Shown here in pieces: positions 24,397 through 34,828 of a DNA stretch of 64,000 nucleotides (positions are counted from its first letter, which is position 1; each line of letters opens with the position of its first letter). Both the position numbers and the translations under genes were made by a program. This DNA is from Lepraria neglecta (lineage: Eukaryota > Ascomycota > Lecanoromycetes > Lecanorales > Stereocaulaceae). Where the stretch lies: contig CM065647.1 of assembly GCA_033220425.1 (NCBI GenBank), positions 4,092,001 through 4,156,000 of the forward strand. The letters are read 5' to 3'. The notes below the pieces were generated by a model. That model did no database searches and had not been told where the DNA came from. It saw only the letters and a list, made by a program, of their open reading frames with translations.

Positions 24397-24814
24397 CTGT
24401 AGTCTTGATTCAAGTACAGAGGGTATCCGAAGTAACCGCCGATGATCTCAGCCTCATCAGGACCGCTGGAGGTACAGCCTTGTGTCTTCAGAGACAAGAT
24501 CATAACAAAGCTCACACCGCGCGGATGCGCCCCATTTCTGAGGGAATGGGAACGGTCTAGCCTAATATGCTCACCGGTTCGACCCCCCAATAGGCTCACC
24601 GGAATGAGCTAGCGCTGTCGGCTCCGGCGCCCAATAACACAAATGCCTCGGTGAGGGTTAGCGTGACCTCGATGATCAGAGATTTTTAATGCGCTTTACC
24701 CAATTTGGTCCCCGGTGGAGGAGGCAAAACCTTGACCGGCCTCCTATACCCTTCACCGTGATCTGTACCACCGGTGACACAACGGCGATTAGTAACGATT
24801 GGACTAGGAACAGC
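24397..24814. other. Divergent promoter region
   Basis: Lies between the zinc-cluster gene (minus) and the membrane-protein gene (plus). Two direct copies of GCTCACCGG occur near 24570 and 24594. Confidence 0.4.
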
Positions 24815-25870
24815 ATGGTGCCAAATCAGGCATCTCCGAGTTCGTATGACCTTGTCGCTGATTTACTAAACACAAACAACAAACTCAACATCGTCACCAT
24901 CGTGGGTGCGTTCGTCTTTGGTTTTTTGGCTGTCTACGGATGCTATCTCACCGTTCGCCATCAGCGATGGGAACGTCTTCATCATCGGAGCCTGAGACAC
25001 CTTGGTTTGTCTCATATCCCTGATTACGTTTCGTGGGAGCAAAAAACTTACCATCCTGCCCCCCACCAGCTCGGGCGGTGCGTGGCACAAGGCGCTCCCA
25101 CCGTCAAGCAGGCCATCAACATGCAGGTACGTTCTTAAACAGCTACTGCTAATGTTTCTGCCAGGCTGACTCTCTTTGCTTTACTTTTAGACGATCCCGA
25201 GCTCGGCAATGATGAAGAACCTCATGCAATGCAAGACCTAGAACCCCAATCGGACGATGAAACGGCCGTCGGAAGCGTGCATGCATCTTCGGGTGGCAGT
25301 CTCAGTAGCCAACCTCCTTCAATAGCTGGGAATCATACCCTTGGTGACGTGGAATCTGTCAGCGATACGTCCCATAGCGACGAGGCAGACGAGGACACTG
25401 GTGATGCCAGTGGAGTTCGCTACAATTTGGGTGGCAACTCTGGTAACGGTAACACCAGCGAGGCCACCACTTACGCCGGTATTACTGTCCAAGCTGGGTC
25501 CCACAACAGTGGACCACACGACAACCCAGAGGACAATAGCAGTGGCCCCCACAATGTCGTCATTGGTAGTCTGGAACACAATACCATCAGAGAGACTCCG
25601 TCTGGTGAGCCTATTACTAGCGACCGTGTAGCTCGCCTAAATGAAACATTCGTGGGCACGCAGACCGTCGAAAATCCGGTCGATCTTGGTACAGATGGAA
25701 TCCCTAGCGGGCAGGCGTCTTCTGCTATTGCTAGTGATCGTGTTGGTCCAGCTACTATGGATTACTCCATCACCAGCCTTCCGACCAGTGGGCCTGATAT
25801 TGCGGATGGCTCGGTGGGACCAATGGGTGAGGGTGATGAGATCCCAGGTATGGCTACCTCAAGATATTGA
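24815..25870 (+). CDS. Putative single-pass membrane protein with acidic Ser/Gly/Asn-rich tail
   Basis: From the ATG at 24815, residues 25-47 form one hydrophobic helix, followed by an Arg/His-rich segment. An upstream in-frame ATG at 24689 is possible. A strong donor (GTACGT at 25126) follows the Met-Gln codons. The second part (25229-25870 and a little upstream) is a long ORF of Ser, Gly, Asp, Asn and Thr, like a disordered cytoplasmic tail. The best acceptor (TTTTAG at about 25190) does not join the two in phase. A weak donor a few bases downstream does, so the exact splice, or a frame slip, is unresolved. No family recognised. Confidence 0.45.
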
Positions 25871-26225
25871 TGACCATATTCTCATACTTCATAGGGACAA
25901 TCAGATGATCTCCTCAAACCCGTACGACGTGACGAAAGGCGCAAGGTGGATCTTGGGCATTCAATGATGCTGAGACGGTGTCTGGTTTCACACAAAGCAA
26001 CAAAGAGCAAGGGGTTTTTGTGTATTTGCCGTGATCGATTTGGTAGTATTGGTCTATCTTCGACATTTATTTCCTCGGGTATATTTCTGAACCATCGCTT
26101 GGTACATAGATATATTTCTATGTACCTATCCCACTAATGAGATCTGGTTTTGGATAGTCACATAGGATGTCTCGATGGCTAAAATTACGTTCTTAGCCAC
26201 GCCTCCGCTATCTTTCCAACTATGT
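25871..26225. other. Convergent intergenic region
   Basis: 3' ends of two convergent genes. An ORF segment ending at 25967 may be part of the membrane-protein gene. Confidence 0.4.
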
Positions 26226-28484
26226 TCATTGATCCCCCTTAGCGCGATTCATAGGTCCCCAATCCGGCCGTGGGTTAGGTTGATATCTAACCATACGCTT
26301 CCCTTGCGGCTCCTTACCTAGCTCTTCATCAAAGACGACTTTCAACTTGTTCGGATAGACTTCCGCACGTCCCTTTCCACCAAAATGTTGCCCATGCTTC
26401 TCACCGCCGTCGTGCAGACCCACGCCTCCATCAACATCAGCAGCCTCAGATACCATGTCTTCCCCGGTGCCTTCCTCTGCCTTCGATATTTGATAGAGCG
26501 TGGCTTCTACCTCTCTCCGCAGTCCTTCTAACCCCTCGAAACCCGGATTTTCTATCGTTTCCCTCAGCAGCCTTTGTGCCTCCATGATTTTCGTTCTCGA
26601 CCTGTCTTTCTGCATGATAACCCAACCTGCCGTGCCTTCGCTGATAGCATCCTCCTTGATCGGCGACTTTTGCCTGACCCACTCTCTCATTATCTCCCAG
26701 ACCACGGTCCAAGGTGCATCAGTGGCTATACTACCAGCTTTAGTATGCGAGCGCGTAACACGGTAGCCGAGGTTTAGCAGAGCGCCACGAAGGGCGGCAT
26801 CCGAGGGGGAGACGCAGTGGAGAATTCGGGAGAGAGCAGGTGGGAGGAAGAAGAACGGGTGGTGTGATCGAGCCGCAGCATTGGTCTTGGGAACGGGCCG
26901 GTCGAGCGTTGAAGCGGGGCGAGCGTCGGATGAATTGGGGTCATCGAGAGTTTCGTGGAGGGCAATGGAGAGCATGCCCTCGATTCGGGGAATAGTGCCG
27001 TAGATGTTCTTGTCGAGTGAAGGGAGCATGTCAAGGATGCGCTGGATGAAATGGGAATTGTGAAGGGGACCTCCCCACATAGGTCCCGCATGATGCGTCT
27101 TGAACCCGCAATGCTCGCAATGAGTGTTTGTGGAGGGGGCAAGGGCAGACGTGAAGTTGTAGAACGTGTCGCCATTCTTCGCCTTTTTCTCCTTCGTCCG
27201 CGCAAGGTATTGGGTCGACCATGCTCCACAACCTGCGTCACAATTGTATACTATCATTGTCTTGCTTACTAGGAATTTCACCTCGGCAGGCGATCGATGG
27301 ACGCGGACGAAAACCCTAGCGTAGAAGTCTATGGAGAGGGAGAGTAGGGGTTCGATGGCAATGCCGTAGCGTGCAGCGGATGTAGCAATGGCGTGGAGGA
27401 TAAGACGAAGGCCTCCTTCGTGAGCGTGGGCTCCCTTGAGAGGTAACCCTCCGTACTGGGAATATGTTTTCTCGAGATAGCCCAGAGATGCGAAGACTCC
27501 CGCATCAGTGCATGTGACACAGAGTAGGCCTCCATCGGCGATAGCTTGTACTGCTGCATCGAGGAATGGAGCAGCTGTTCCGTAAGGGTCGAGGTCGATC
27601 ACGTGGTATTGGCCTGGACCACCTGGGGCTTTAGAAGCTGCACGATGCATGTGCTCGACAGCACCACCAGTAGTTGGGCTGATCTTATCTGCGAGCTTGT
27701 TGTGCTCGACGTTGAACTTGATAGATGCTGTTGCTGAAGGGGAAAGATCATTTGCTGTAATCGAAGTAGCCATTGGGATTTCCTTGGCATAGCGAAGAGC
27801 TCGTAAGCCCGTGGCCGACAGGGCGTCGAGTATGCGAAAAGAAGGCTGGCCCGCTGATATCCTGCCATTCTTCGCCTCGTAATCGCCGAGTAGCGGTCTG
27901 TCATCGAATTCTTTTGTCCCTGATGCTCCGGCTTCTGTAGGGTCCAGAGCCTTTGAAGAGCCTTCCTGAGCCTGTGCTTCCGTATGTGTCTCGCCATTTT
28001 CAACTAGCCGAGCTTTCTGCGCGGGCCTCTCCTCATCTGCATTTGTCTTTGTTGCCGGCAATGCAGCATTGGCAACCGATGCCGCTAGCTGGCTCTTCTC
28101 ATTCTTGCCTGCCGCATCCTCTAAACCCTTTGTGCCCTCTGCTTGTACTCTCCTCCGCTTCTTGCCCCGTTGTTCGCCCTTGGCCAATTGCTCTAGCCTT
28201 CTTTGATGCCTTGCTTTCCATAGAGCAGCAAGGTCTTCACCAAATGCTTTGATTGCTAGCACGCTAATGTCGCGGTTGTATTGCTGTATGGGATTGTAGA
28301 AGACCGATTGTGATTTAGAGGAGGTTTTGCTGGAAGTGGTATCTTCTGGGCGTTGGAGGTTGAGGATCTCTGCAGTCCCTTCCCGGACAACCTTGTAGCG
28401 CTTGCCATTGTAATCGACTTCTGAGGGAGCTTGTGCTGGAGATTTAGAGGGGTCAATGCCATCTGAAGACGGTAAGGAGCCCAT
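26226..28484 (-). CDS. TRM1: tRNA (guanine26-N2)-dimethyltransferase
   Basis: Intronless, 752 aa from the ATG at 28484, or 795 aa from an in-frame ATG at 28613. It makes N2,N2-dimethylguanosine at position 26 of tRNAs. Visible signatures, in order: Asn-Pro-Ile-Gln-Gln-Tyr-Asn-Arg-Asp; the SAM site Asp-Ala-Leu-Ser-Ala-Thr-Gly-Leu-Arg-Ala-Leu-Arg; Asp-Leu-Asp-Pro-Tyr-Gly-Thr; and paired cysteines with Cys-Glu-His-Cys-Gly and Gly-Pro-Met-Trp-Gly-Gly-Pro-Leu-His. A Lys/Arg-rich insert (about 100-190) could carry a nuclear signal. The extra 43 residues of the longer form lack acidic residues and include Arg, Lys and His, as a mitochondrial presequence would. Yeast Trm1 is known to use alternative starts for mitochondria and nucleus, so both starts may be used. 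Confidence 0.93.
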   Translation of the reverse strand: MGSLPSSDGIDPSKSPAQAPSEVDYNGKRYKVVREGTAEILNLQRPEDTTSSKTSSKSQSVFYNPIQQYNRDISVLAIKAFGEDLAALWKARHQRRLEQLAKGEQRGKKRRRVQAEGTKGLEDAAGKNEKSQLAASVANAALPATKTNADEERPAQKARLVENGETHTEAQAQEGSSKALDPTEAGASGTKEFDDRPLLGDYEAKNGRISAGQPSFRILDALSATGLRALRYAKEIPMATSITANDLSPSATASIKFNVEHNKLADKISPTTGGAVEHMHRAASKAPGGPGQYHVIDLDPYGTAAPFLDAAVQAIADGGLLCVTCTDAGVFASLGYLEKTYSQYGGLPLKGAHAHEGGLRLILHAIATSAARYGIAIEPLLSLSIDFYARVFVRVHRSPAEVKFLVSKTMIVYNCDAGCGAWSTQYLARTKEKKAKNGDTFYNFTSALAPSTNTHCEHCGFKTHHAGPMWGGPLHNSHFIQRILDMLPSLDKNIYGTIPRIEGMLSIALHETLDDPNSSDARPASTLDRPVPKTNAAARSHHPFFFLPPALSRILHCVSPSDAALRGALLNLGYRVTRSHTKAGSIATDAPWTVVWEIMREWVRQKSPIKEDAISEGTAGWVIMQKDRSRTKIMEAQRLLRETIENPGFEGLEGLRREVEATLYQISKAEEGTGEDMVSEAADVDGGVGLHDGGEKHGQHFGGKGRAEVYPNKLKVVFDEELGKEPQGKRMVRYQPNPRPDWGPMNRAKGDQ

Positions 28485-28613
28485 ATTGATGTGTCTGAAG
28501 GTGCATATTGTTAGCTTAATGTAAGCGGTAGCAAGTAGATTTCGAGTATGGGTAGCTACTAGATTATGAGATCGAGTACATTTGCTAATATATGAAAATA
28601 TTCCTGGCATCAA

Positions 28614-28915
28614 AGATAATACTCGGCTGATATTGGGAATTCAAGCATTTGAAAGTGAGAGATTGCCAAGACTTTTTGATCCGAGTCAGTCTCTTACAAA
28701 GCATGGAGTCGAGTGTCTGCTCATAACTAAGCACACAGCACGGATGGTGGAAAGACATTGGCGTACTGAATGTAGAGAGGCTTGAATAATATAGCTTTGG
28801 CTGAGGATTTCTTATCGTAACTATCCAATTACGTGAGATTTCTCCGTTTCAACTGTTTTAAATATCTTTATTTGATGATTCAATACTTAGAATAACTGAG
28901 TTTTGTTCATTCGAA
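28614..28915. other. Intergenic before the tRNA-like sequence
   Basis: AT-rich; nothing recognised. Confidence 0.4.
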
Positions 28916-29125
28916 GACACTTTGGCCGAGTGGTTAAGGCGACGTACGTCCGCTTTCTGATCCGTCTTCCAATCAAATGTGTTGACTCTTCCTAGGGCCT
29001 GCTATTCTTAGCGGGACCATGTGTGATAGCCGTTGTGTTCGCACGCGTCAGTTCTCATTATCCTCTTGTGATATTTACGCATATTCTAATCTCCTCTCAG
29101 GCAGGTTCGAATCCTGCAGGTGTCG
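28916..29125 (+). tRNA. tRNA-like gene (Ser/Leu class features) interrupted by a 157-bp segment
   Basis: The 5' end has a 7-base acceptor strand (GACACTT) that pairs fully, with one G-T, to AGGTGTC at 29118-29124. It is followed by a perfect class II D-arm (GGCCGAGTGGTTAAGGC, box A). The 3' end has a 5-bp T-arm with a TTCGAAT loop (box B) at 29101-29117. The anticodon arm and variable arm cannot be placed. Between the halves, 28944-29100 begins GTACGT and ends TTCTAATCTCCTCTCAG, exactly like a spliceosomal intron with its branch site. Either this is a tRNA with an unusual intron whose anticodon I cannot locate, or a tRNA pseudogene or derivative. Confidence 0.55.
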
Positions 29126-29533
29126 ATAATATTTTTTTGGCGGTGTTATCTATTACTTGTTTCCAGCAGTATTCTTAGCTTAGGGCTAGGGTCTGATAGG
29201 GATGAAAGCTTAAGCATCTCACCCACCTAGGCTAGGGTCTTTCAGAATCCAACCACGGCTCAGCTTCGTAGAATATCGACTCATATTTACTCCCATCCGA
29301 CCCACAGCACAATGACCATATCCTCCAACAAGGCCCACGTGCCTTCGCCATTCGAGTTTAGTATGTGCATCGAACATCTTCAGGAGCTGGCGCGCATCTG
29401 GGTGGGCGTAGGAGATGGCAGTTCGCCTCATGTAAACCATCCCCAAACTCAAAGTCGCTTATAGCGCTTCAAATTTATGCCTAGTACAAAACCCCGTTCT
29501 CGCTTTGCATGACCTTATGGGAATCCTAACTTT
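29126..29533. other. Intergenic, nothing recognised
   Basis: Short ORFs only; contains the promoter of the first small secreted protein. Confidence 0.4.
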
Positions 29534-30109
29534 ATGATGACCGCAAGTGAGGCTCGTGGCCTAACAGTTCTGCTTTTCTTCAGCTTCGCATTTAACGCAT
29601 CCATACCGAGCCTTGTTCAGAGAATTGACATCGCTTCGACGACAGGCCTTACCATAGCGGACTCAGACTCGTATGAATGTATCAAACCCACGCTGTTTAT
29701 GGACAAGCGTCCACCATTTCTCGACTGCCGCCGCGCCATACAACTTCTCCCACAGAGCAACACTATTGGCACCTTCCACATCAGTGGCGAGCCTGACGTA
29801 TTCGAGCTTCCAGTCTATGCAATCAACGGTGGCTGCAAACTCACAGTCGACATCAACAAGTATTACTTGTCGGATGTGGATAGCTGGTTTGGTATCCGAT
29901 CGGCTGCGTCTGAACTGAATTACGCTTGCCGAAATACGAGAGTTGACCCTTGGCGCACAGGAGGGTGGCTCATGACGGGGGAATATGGGAAGATTAAGAT
30001 ATCGTTGACTGAAATTGCCGAAGAAAATGCCATGGGCAAGGACACAGTTGCAATTCAAAAGCTGAACATGAGTGGGACTGCTATTGAGGGGATGGCTCGA
30101 AGTAGTTGA
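29534..30109 (+). CDS. Small secreted protein A (paralogue of the gene at 30582)
   Basis: Single exon, 191 aa. An N-terminal hydrophobic segment (Leu-Thr-Val-Leu-Leu-Phe-Phe-Ser-Phe-Ala-Phe) acts as a signal peptide. The mature part has four Cys and the blocks Gly-Thr-Phe-His-Ile-Ser-Gly-Glu-Pro-Asp, Gly-Gly-Cys-Lys-Leu-Thr-Val-Asp-Ile and Gly-Gly-Trp-Leu-Met-Thr-Gly-Glu-Tyr-Gly. The same blocks recur in the next gene, so the two derive from one duplication. No known domain recognised. Size, secretion and cysteines fit a candidate effector or extracellular protein, but no function is shown. Confidence 0.7.
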   Translation: MMTASEARGLTVLLFFSFAFNASIPSLVQRIDIASTTGLTIADSDSYECIKPTLFMDKRPPFLDCRRAIQLLPQSNTIGTFHISGEPDVFELPVYAINGGCKLTVDINKYYLSDVDSWFGIRSAASELNYACRNTRVDPWRTGGWLMTGEYGKIKISLTEIAEENAMGKDTVAIQKLNMSGTAIEGMARSS

Positions 30110-30581
30110 AGTATACCGAAAGCTGGATCCAATATCATCTATGTTTAATTTAAGCTTCATTCGAGAAGGGGCATAGTCTTAAAGAAAAATGAAGAAAGAA
30201 ATTTCCTATATCAGGCCGATGGGATATCGTACTAACAGTCAAAACATGGTAATGAATGCAGCTCAGCCGCGCTTTGATCCAGAAGTGATCGAACCAGGTA
30301 TATTTGGGGTTTAGAAGCCCGTGCATTCATGATCCCTTCTCGTTACTTACAAGTAGGCTGAACAAAAGGCGTGGACTAGCAAAACAGTTGACGGGGTTTC
30401 CTCCGCGCGATTCACAATAGGCGTGCCAAAGCCGTAGAGGCGGCGAGGCCGCTATTTGCGACAGGTTAAAACATTCTTAAGGTCGCTTGTAGAACTCAAC
30501 GGTTGTACATAATAATGTGAAGTCTCCTCTTTTTAATTGACGGATTCGCTTCATGTAACATCACCGAAAAGGGTTCACCTA
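30110..30581. other. Intergenic between the two paralogues
   Basis: About 470 bp; no gene or repeat seen. Confidence 0.4.
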
Positions 30582-31151
30582 ATGCCTCTTGGTCTGCTTG
30601 CCCTTCTCTTCATTGGTCTCGCGTCCGGCGCGTCCGGCGCGTCCATCATAAACAGCATCCAGATAACGAATGCCACATCCAACGCTACCCTGGCTGATGG
30701 GAGCCCTCTTGACATCCTAGAATGCACCCCAAAGCCCCCGACTCCTAAAGACACGCGACCGCTACTTGCCTGGTGTCGTAGTACTGTGGAAGTCTACCCT
30801 TTTCCCAAGTCCGAGACGATGGGGATCTTCCACGTCAGCGGCGAACCCGACGAATTCAAGCTTCCATTCACAGCGTTCATCGAGGACAAAACTTCTGGTG
30901 GCTGCGAGGTCACGGTGGATATACCATATCATGTGTCCGACAGTTGTAGCTGGTTCAAGATATGGCAGGATACGAAGAATTTGATGGAGACTTGTAGAGA
31001 AGAACACACCAACTATCCCCATACAGGAGGCTATACGATGACTGGGAATCTTGGAAGCATCAAGATAACCATTACTACAAAGCATTTGGGAGAGATTGTG
31101 GAGGTTGGAACGCTGGGTATGAATCGATCTGCCATTGAGTGGACGAGCTAG
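30582..31151 (+). CDS. Small secreted protein B (paralogue of the gene at 29534)
   Basis: Single exon, 189 aa from the ATG at 30582, which gives a proper signal peptide (Leu-Gly-Leu-Leu-Ala-Leu-Leu-Phe-Ile-Gly). The peptide ends in a Gly-Ala-Ser triplet repeated three times (GCGTCCGGC repeat at DNA level). The mature protein shares Gly-Ile-Phe-His-Val-Ser-Gly-Glu-Pro-Asp, Gly-Gly-Cys-Glu-Val-Thr-Val-Asp-Ile and Thr-Gly-Gly-Tyr-Thr-Met-Thr-Gly with the upstream neighbour. Cys positions are partly conserved and an extra Cys pair is present. Identity looks moderate, so the duplication is not recent. Confidence 0.7.
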   Translation: MPLGLLALLFIGLASGASGASIINSIQITNATSNATLADGSPLDILECTPKPPTPKDTRPLLAWCRSTVEVYPFPKSETMGIFHVSGEPDEFKLPFTAFIEDKTSGGCEVTVDIPYHVSDSCSWFKIWQDTKNLMETCREEHTNYPHTGGYTMTGNLGSIKITITTKHLGEIVEVGTLGMNRSAIEWTS

Positions 31152-31751
31152 AATGGTCTCGGTTGTAGCAAATGAAAGAATGAGATAGGACAGGGCGCAC
31201 GGAGACTTGTGGAAGTTCCTGAGCATTAGTGCTTGATCTGAGATAAAGTGCTCGCATTTCTATATAGTAACAGTACCATGTGAGACTAGTGGTGTGGAAA
31301 AACAGAAAATTGCGTTGACTCAATTAAATGGCGTGGTAATTTCTTGGCAAGCTATCACAGAGCCAGCTTAGTCGATGCTGCTTTTGATGTCGTTTGTAAT
31401 AAAAATTAGCCGTCCTACAAGAATCAACTTGTCAAAAGGTTGCGTAAAATCACCTCTAATCCTTATTTATCCTACTCCTTCGATGGCAGCACCTCCCCGG
31501 AGATGCTCTCTGCCCCGTGGACGTTCAGCTCTTGCAATGACAGCTCGCTAACAACAAAACGACGGAAGTTTGCTCCGCAGATTGCCGTTGGTGGCATATG
31601 TCATGGTGGTGACGTAGAGGCAGGAATCGGGTGACGAGATGCCCCCATTGTTATTATTCGAAAAGCATAATCGCTGAATCCTAGACCTTACGATCATACT
31701 ATCACCAACTCAAGAAAACACCACAAGCACAACAGTTTACACTCTTTCAAC
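31152..31751. other. Intergenic; promoter of the alcohol dehydrogenase gene
   Basis: No gene seen. An A/C-rich leader precedes the ATG at 31752. Confidence 0.4.
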
Positions 31752-33165
31752 ATGGCGATGTCACAGAGTGCCAACCTGGCGGAGAAGGCTATGGGCCACG
31801 GCGACAATGCCGTCACAGAGCAGGACATGACCAATCCAGCCCGTGACCGTGCGAAGTATGGAGACCCCTCCGAGACAATGAAGGCATTGGCCTGGATGGG
31901 CAAGAATGATGTGCAAATGGGTCAGTCAATTCCCACTTCCTTCAGAAGCATCCCCGACTAACGTCTTCCTGCCACCAGTCGAAACCAATAAGCCGAAAAT
32001 CATCGAAGACCGCGATGTCATCCTTAAAGTAACCGGTTCCACAATCTGCGGCTCCGATCTCCATCTCCTCCACGGCGCTGTCGTCGAGCTACAAAAAGGC
32101 GATATCCTAGGCCATGAGTTCTGTGGTCGCGTTGACAGCATGGGTGCTGGCGTCAAAGGCCTCAAAGAAGGAGACCGCGTTGTTGCCTCTTTCCAGATCG
32201 CTTGCGGAGAGTGCATGTACTGCAAGAAGAAGCTCTCAAGCCAATGCGAACGTACGAACAGCAATACCATTGAGAATGCCATGTATGGAGGACGCACAGC
32301 CGGGATGTTCGGGTACAGCCACTTCACCGGTGGCTTTGCCGGCGGACAGGCAGAGTATGTCAGGGTACCAATGGGAGACGTCAATTTGTTGAAGTTGCCT
32401 GATGATGTGCCTGATGAGAAGGGTCTGTATCTATCGGACGTTTTGGCTACCAGCTGGAATTGTGTGGTTGATACGGGTGTCAAAGAGGGTGATGTCGTTG
32501 CTATCTGGGGTGCCGGACCTATTGGCGAGATGGCGGCAGAGATGAGCTTCACAAACGGCGCTTCAAGGGTTATCATGATCGATGGAGGAGCCGCTTCATG
32601 GCGCCTGGACTTCTGCAAAGAGAAATTGCCCAAGATCGAGGTGATCAACTACACCGACCTACCTCGCGGCACAACTGTCACCTCAAGGTTGAAGGAGATG
32701 GAACATGGTGGCCCAGACGTTGCTCTTGAGTGTGTAGCTGGTGAGTATGCCAAGGGCTGGGCCCACTACTTCGAGATGCTCCTCGGCGCTGAAACAGACA
32801 CCTCTGAAATCATCAACGAGATGATCACCTCTGTCAAGAACTTTGGCCGCTGCGGTATCACCGGTGTCTACGTCGGCTTCACCAACCACTTCAACATCGG
32901 CTCCTTGATGGAACGCGGTATCCGTCTCATCGGCAACGGACAAGCGCCTGTTCATCTCTATTGGGAACAGCTCCTGCAGATGATCAGGGAGGGCAAGACA
33001 GACCCCTACAAGATGTTGACTCATCGTGTCAAGGTTGAGGAGATGGATATCATTTATAAGAAGTTCGATGCCAGGGAGGATCATATGCAGAAGATCTTCG
33101 TGCAGACGAGGTTCTCCGATCCACCTGCGAAGGGATCGCCTGCTTTGACTACGTACAAGTCTTAG
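31752..33165 (+). CDS. Zinc-dependent alcohol dehydrogenase, formaldehyde-dehydrogenase-like (MDR family)
   Basis: Exons 31752-31920 and 31979-33165 join in phase 1 (58-bp intron, CTAAC branch), giving 451 aa. Catalytic zinc ligands are seen in Thr-Ile-Cys-Gly-Ser-Asp-Leu-His and Gly-His-Glu-Phe-Cys-Gly. The structural zinc loop is Cys-Gly-Glu-Cys-x2-Cys-x7-Cys. The Rossmann motif Gly-Ala-Gly-Pro-Ile-Gly is followed by an acidic strand end (Ile-Asp-Gly), which suggests NAD. The extended middle region with Gly-Gly-Gln-Ala-Glu-Tyr-Val-Arg-Val-Pro is typical of the formaldehyde-dehydrogenase-like branch of fungal and bacterial MDR enzymes. The N-terminal 55 residues are an extra hydrophilic extension. 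Cytosolic; the substrate is unknown. Confidence 0.88.
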
Positions 33166-33811
33166 ATCTCTAGCTTTAGGTAGCGACTAGCGATGTGAAA
33201 AGCTCATGAGTAACGCATTATCATTCTCGCACTCATCCTCTAGACCCACCTACACTATCAAACTTCCCAATCTAATGTTTCCCATCTCTTGGTCTAAACC
33301 GTATCTGGGATGATTTATTGGACTGATCGTGCAGTGTCTTGGTACTAGACGTATTAGTGTAATCTCTGTTAGAATGTAAAATGAAATTCGTGAGCATATG
33401 CAAAGCAATGTTCTCGACGTCTACGTCTGTATTCAGTACCATGGCTAGAGTATCCACTAGTTTCTAAACCCCAACACAGAGACCTTGGTCTGACTAAGAG
33501 CGCCAGAGAGTATGAATACACCATTCCAAGCTTCCCTCAAACCTGCGGCGACCTAATGAGCATTGCTACTACGAAAAAGACCTAAAAGCTTTTCTGTCAG
33601 CAAAAGACAGCGAGCAAGAACGAAACAGTCTGCTTGAGGAGCATTCGTCTGCGAGGTAGAATTTTTCTCTTAATGTATGGACTACCTCTAGCTAACTAGC
33701 GACACTTTATCTCCCTCTGCCTCCAACTCTTCTTCGCACTTTCATTTGACCCGAATTGTTACTCTCATGGTCAGGACCGCCAGGGGGCTTTGACCGGCTT
33801 TCCAACATGAA
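33166..33811. other. Intergenic, convergent 3' ends
   Basis: Nothing recognised. Confidence 0.4.
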
Positions 33812-34828
33812 CTAGTCACGACCTCCACCAGTAGCCGCCTGCCACACCTGCTCGAGAGCCGGAAAGTCGGATGGATCGTGCAGCTGGGCGATCCAAGCAG
33901 GGTCTGTGCGACTTTTGAATTCCAAGCTTTTCCTTTGGACGACGAGATAGAGTCCTCTTGCGCGAAGAGCCGGACGGTGTATGTCAAAGTGCACCGAGGT
34001 TCCACAATGTTGGCAGTACTTCCGGAAGACCCATCCTTGATCTGCGAATGCGAAGTAAAGATCTGTAATGAAAGGGTCACAAAAACGCCAGTGGGGGCAG
34101 ACCGGGACCGCAAGTGAGCGAAGAGCGTCAGTTACAAGTTGCGCAGATGGAGGCCTGTCGTCGATTACAGGCATTACTAGCCAATTGTAATAAGGTGCTG
34201 TTTGACCTCTCCACGTCGTCATCTCAAAGAACCCATTGTTTCCGCAACGGTGGCTGTCCTGGGTACGAGTTTGAGCATGGGAGTAATCGATGATCCAGTG
34301 CGGACAGATCCATACTCGTCCAGCGCTACCCAAACACTGCCGGTGACTGTTCTCAAATTTGAGAGACTTTTCAGAGAAACACGCACGATGGTGTGTTGTC
34401 GCACAAGAAGAGCAGATAATTTTGTTTTGGGGGAGTTGTCCGTCAAGGTCGAGCATACAAAGTAGCTTCAGTCGTTCCACTCGTTTGAGAGATAGACCAC
34501 GCTCAGGCGGAGATGCTCTAGGTTGCGGCCTCCGCTCCTGCGATGATTTTACTGCGTAGGTGGGAATTTGAGGCGCAGAAATTGGCTCACCCAGCACGTT
34601 TTGAATAGATACACCCATCTTATTACAGAGTGTTCGACATGTGTAACTGAGCGCCATGATACCGCTTAATGAGAGAAAATCTAAGATCATGAGGAGTATC
34701 TCAGTGGGCAGCTGTTGAAAAGTCGTAGGCGGGCTCGAGCAGGTATCCTCTGGAGAAGGATTTGGGGAGCCACTGTCTTTCCCGGCAGCTGCTCTGCTGT
34801 TCATAAGCAACGAATGTTTTTGACCCAT
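33812..34828 (-). CDS. F-box protein
   Basis: Single-exon ORF of 338 aa. The F-box lies at about residues 36-75 (Phe-Gln-Gln-Leu-Pro-Thr-Glu-Ile-Leu-Leu-Met-Ile-Leu-Asp-Phe-Leu, then Leu-Ser-Tyr-Thr-Cys-Arg). It would bind Skp1 in an SCF ubiquitin ligase. The rest has two Cys pairs (Cys-Ser-Ser-Cys and Cys-Gln-His-Cys) and a His/Cys-rich stretch, possibly metal-binding, but no WD or LRR repeats. Fungal F-box proteins of this build are numerous and mostly uncharacterised. Confidence 0.75.
   Translation of the reverse strand: MGQKHSLLMNSRAAAGKDSGSPNPSPEDTCSSPPTTFQQLPTEILLMILDFLSLSGIMALSYTCRTLCNKMGVSIQNVLGEPISAPQIPTYAVKSSQERRPQPRASPPERGLSLKRVERLKLLCMLDLDGQLPQNKIICSSCATTHHRACFSEKSLKFENSHRQCLGSAGRVWICPHWIIDYSHAQTRTQDSHRCGNNGFFEMTTWRGQTAPYYNWLVMPVIDDRPPSAQLVTDALRSLAVPVCPHWRFCDPFITDLYFAFADQGWVFRKYCQHCGTSVHFDIHRPALRARGLYLVVQRKSLEFKSRTDPAWIAQLHDPSDFPALEQVWQAATGGGRD

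Noticed and set aside
26774-27241. Minus-strand 155-aa ORF overlapping TRM1 in another frame
   Set aside because: Low-complexity shadow of TRM1.
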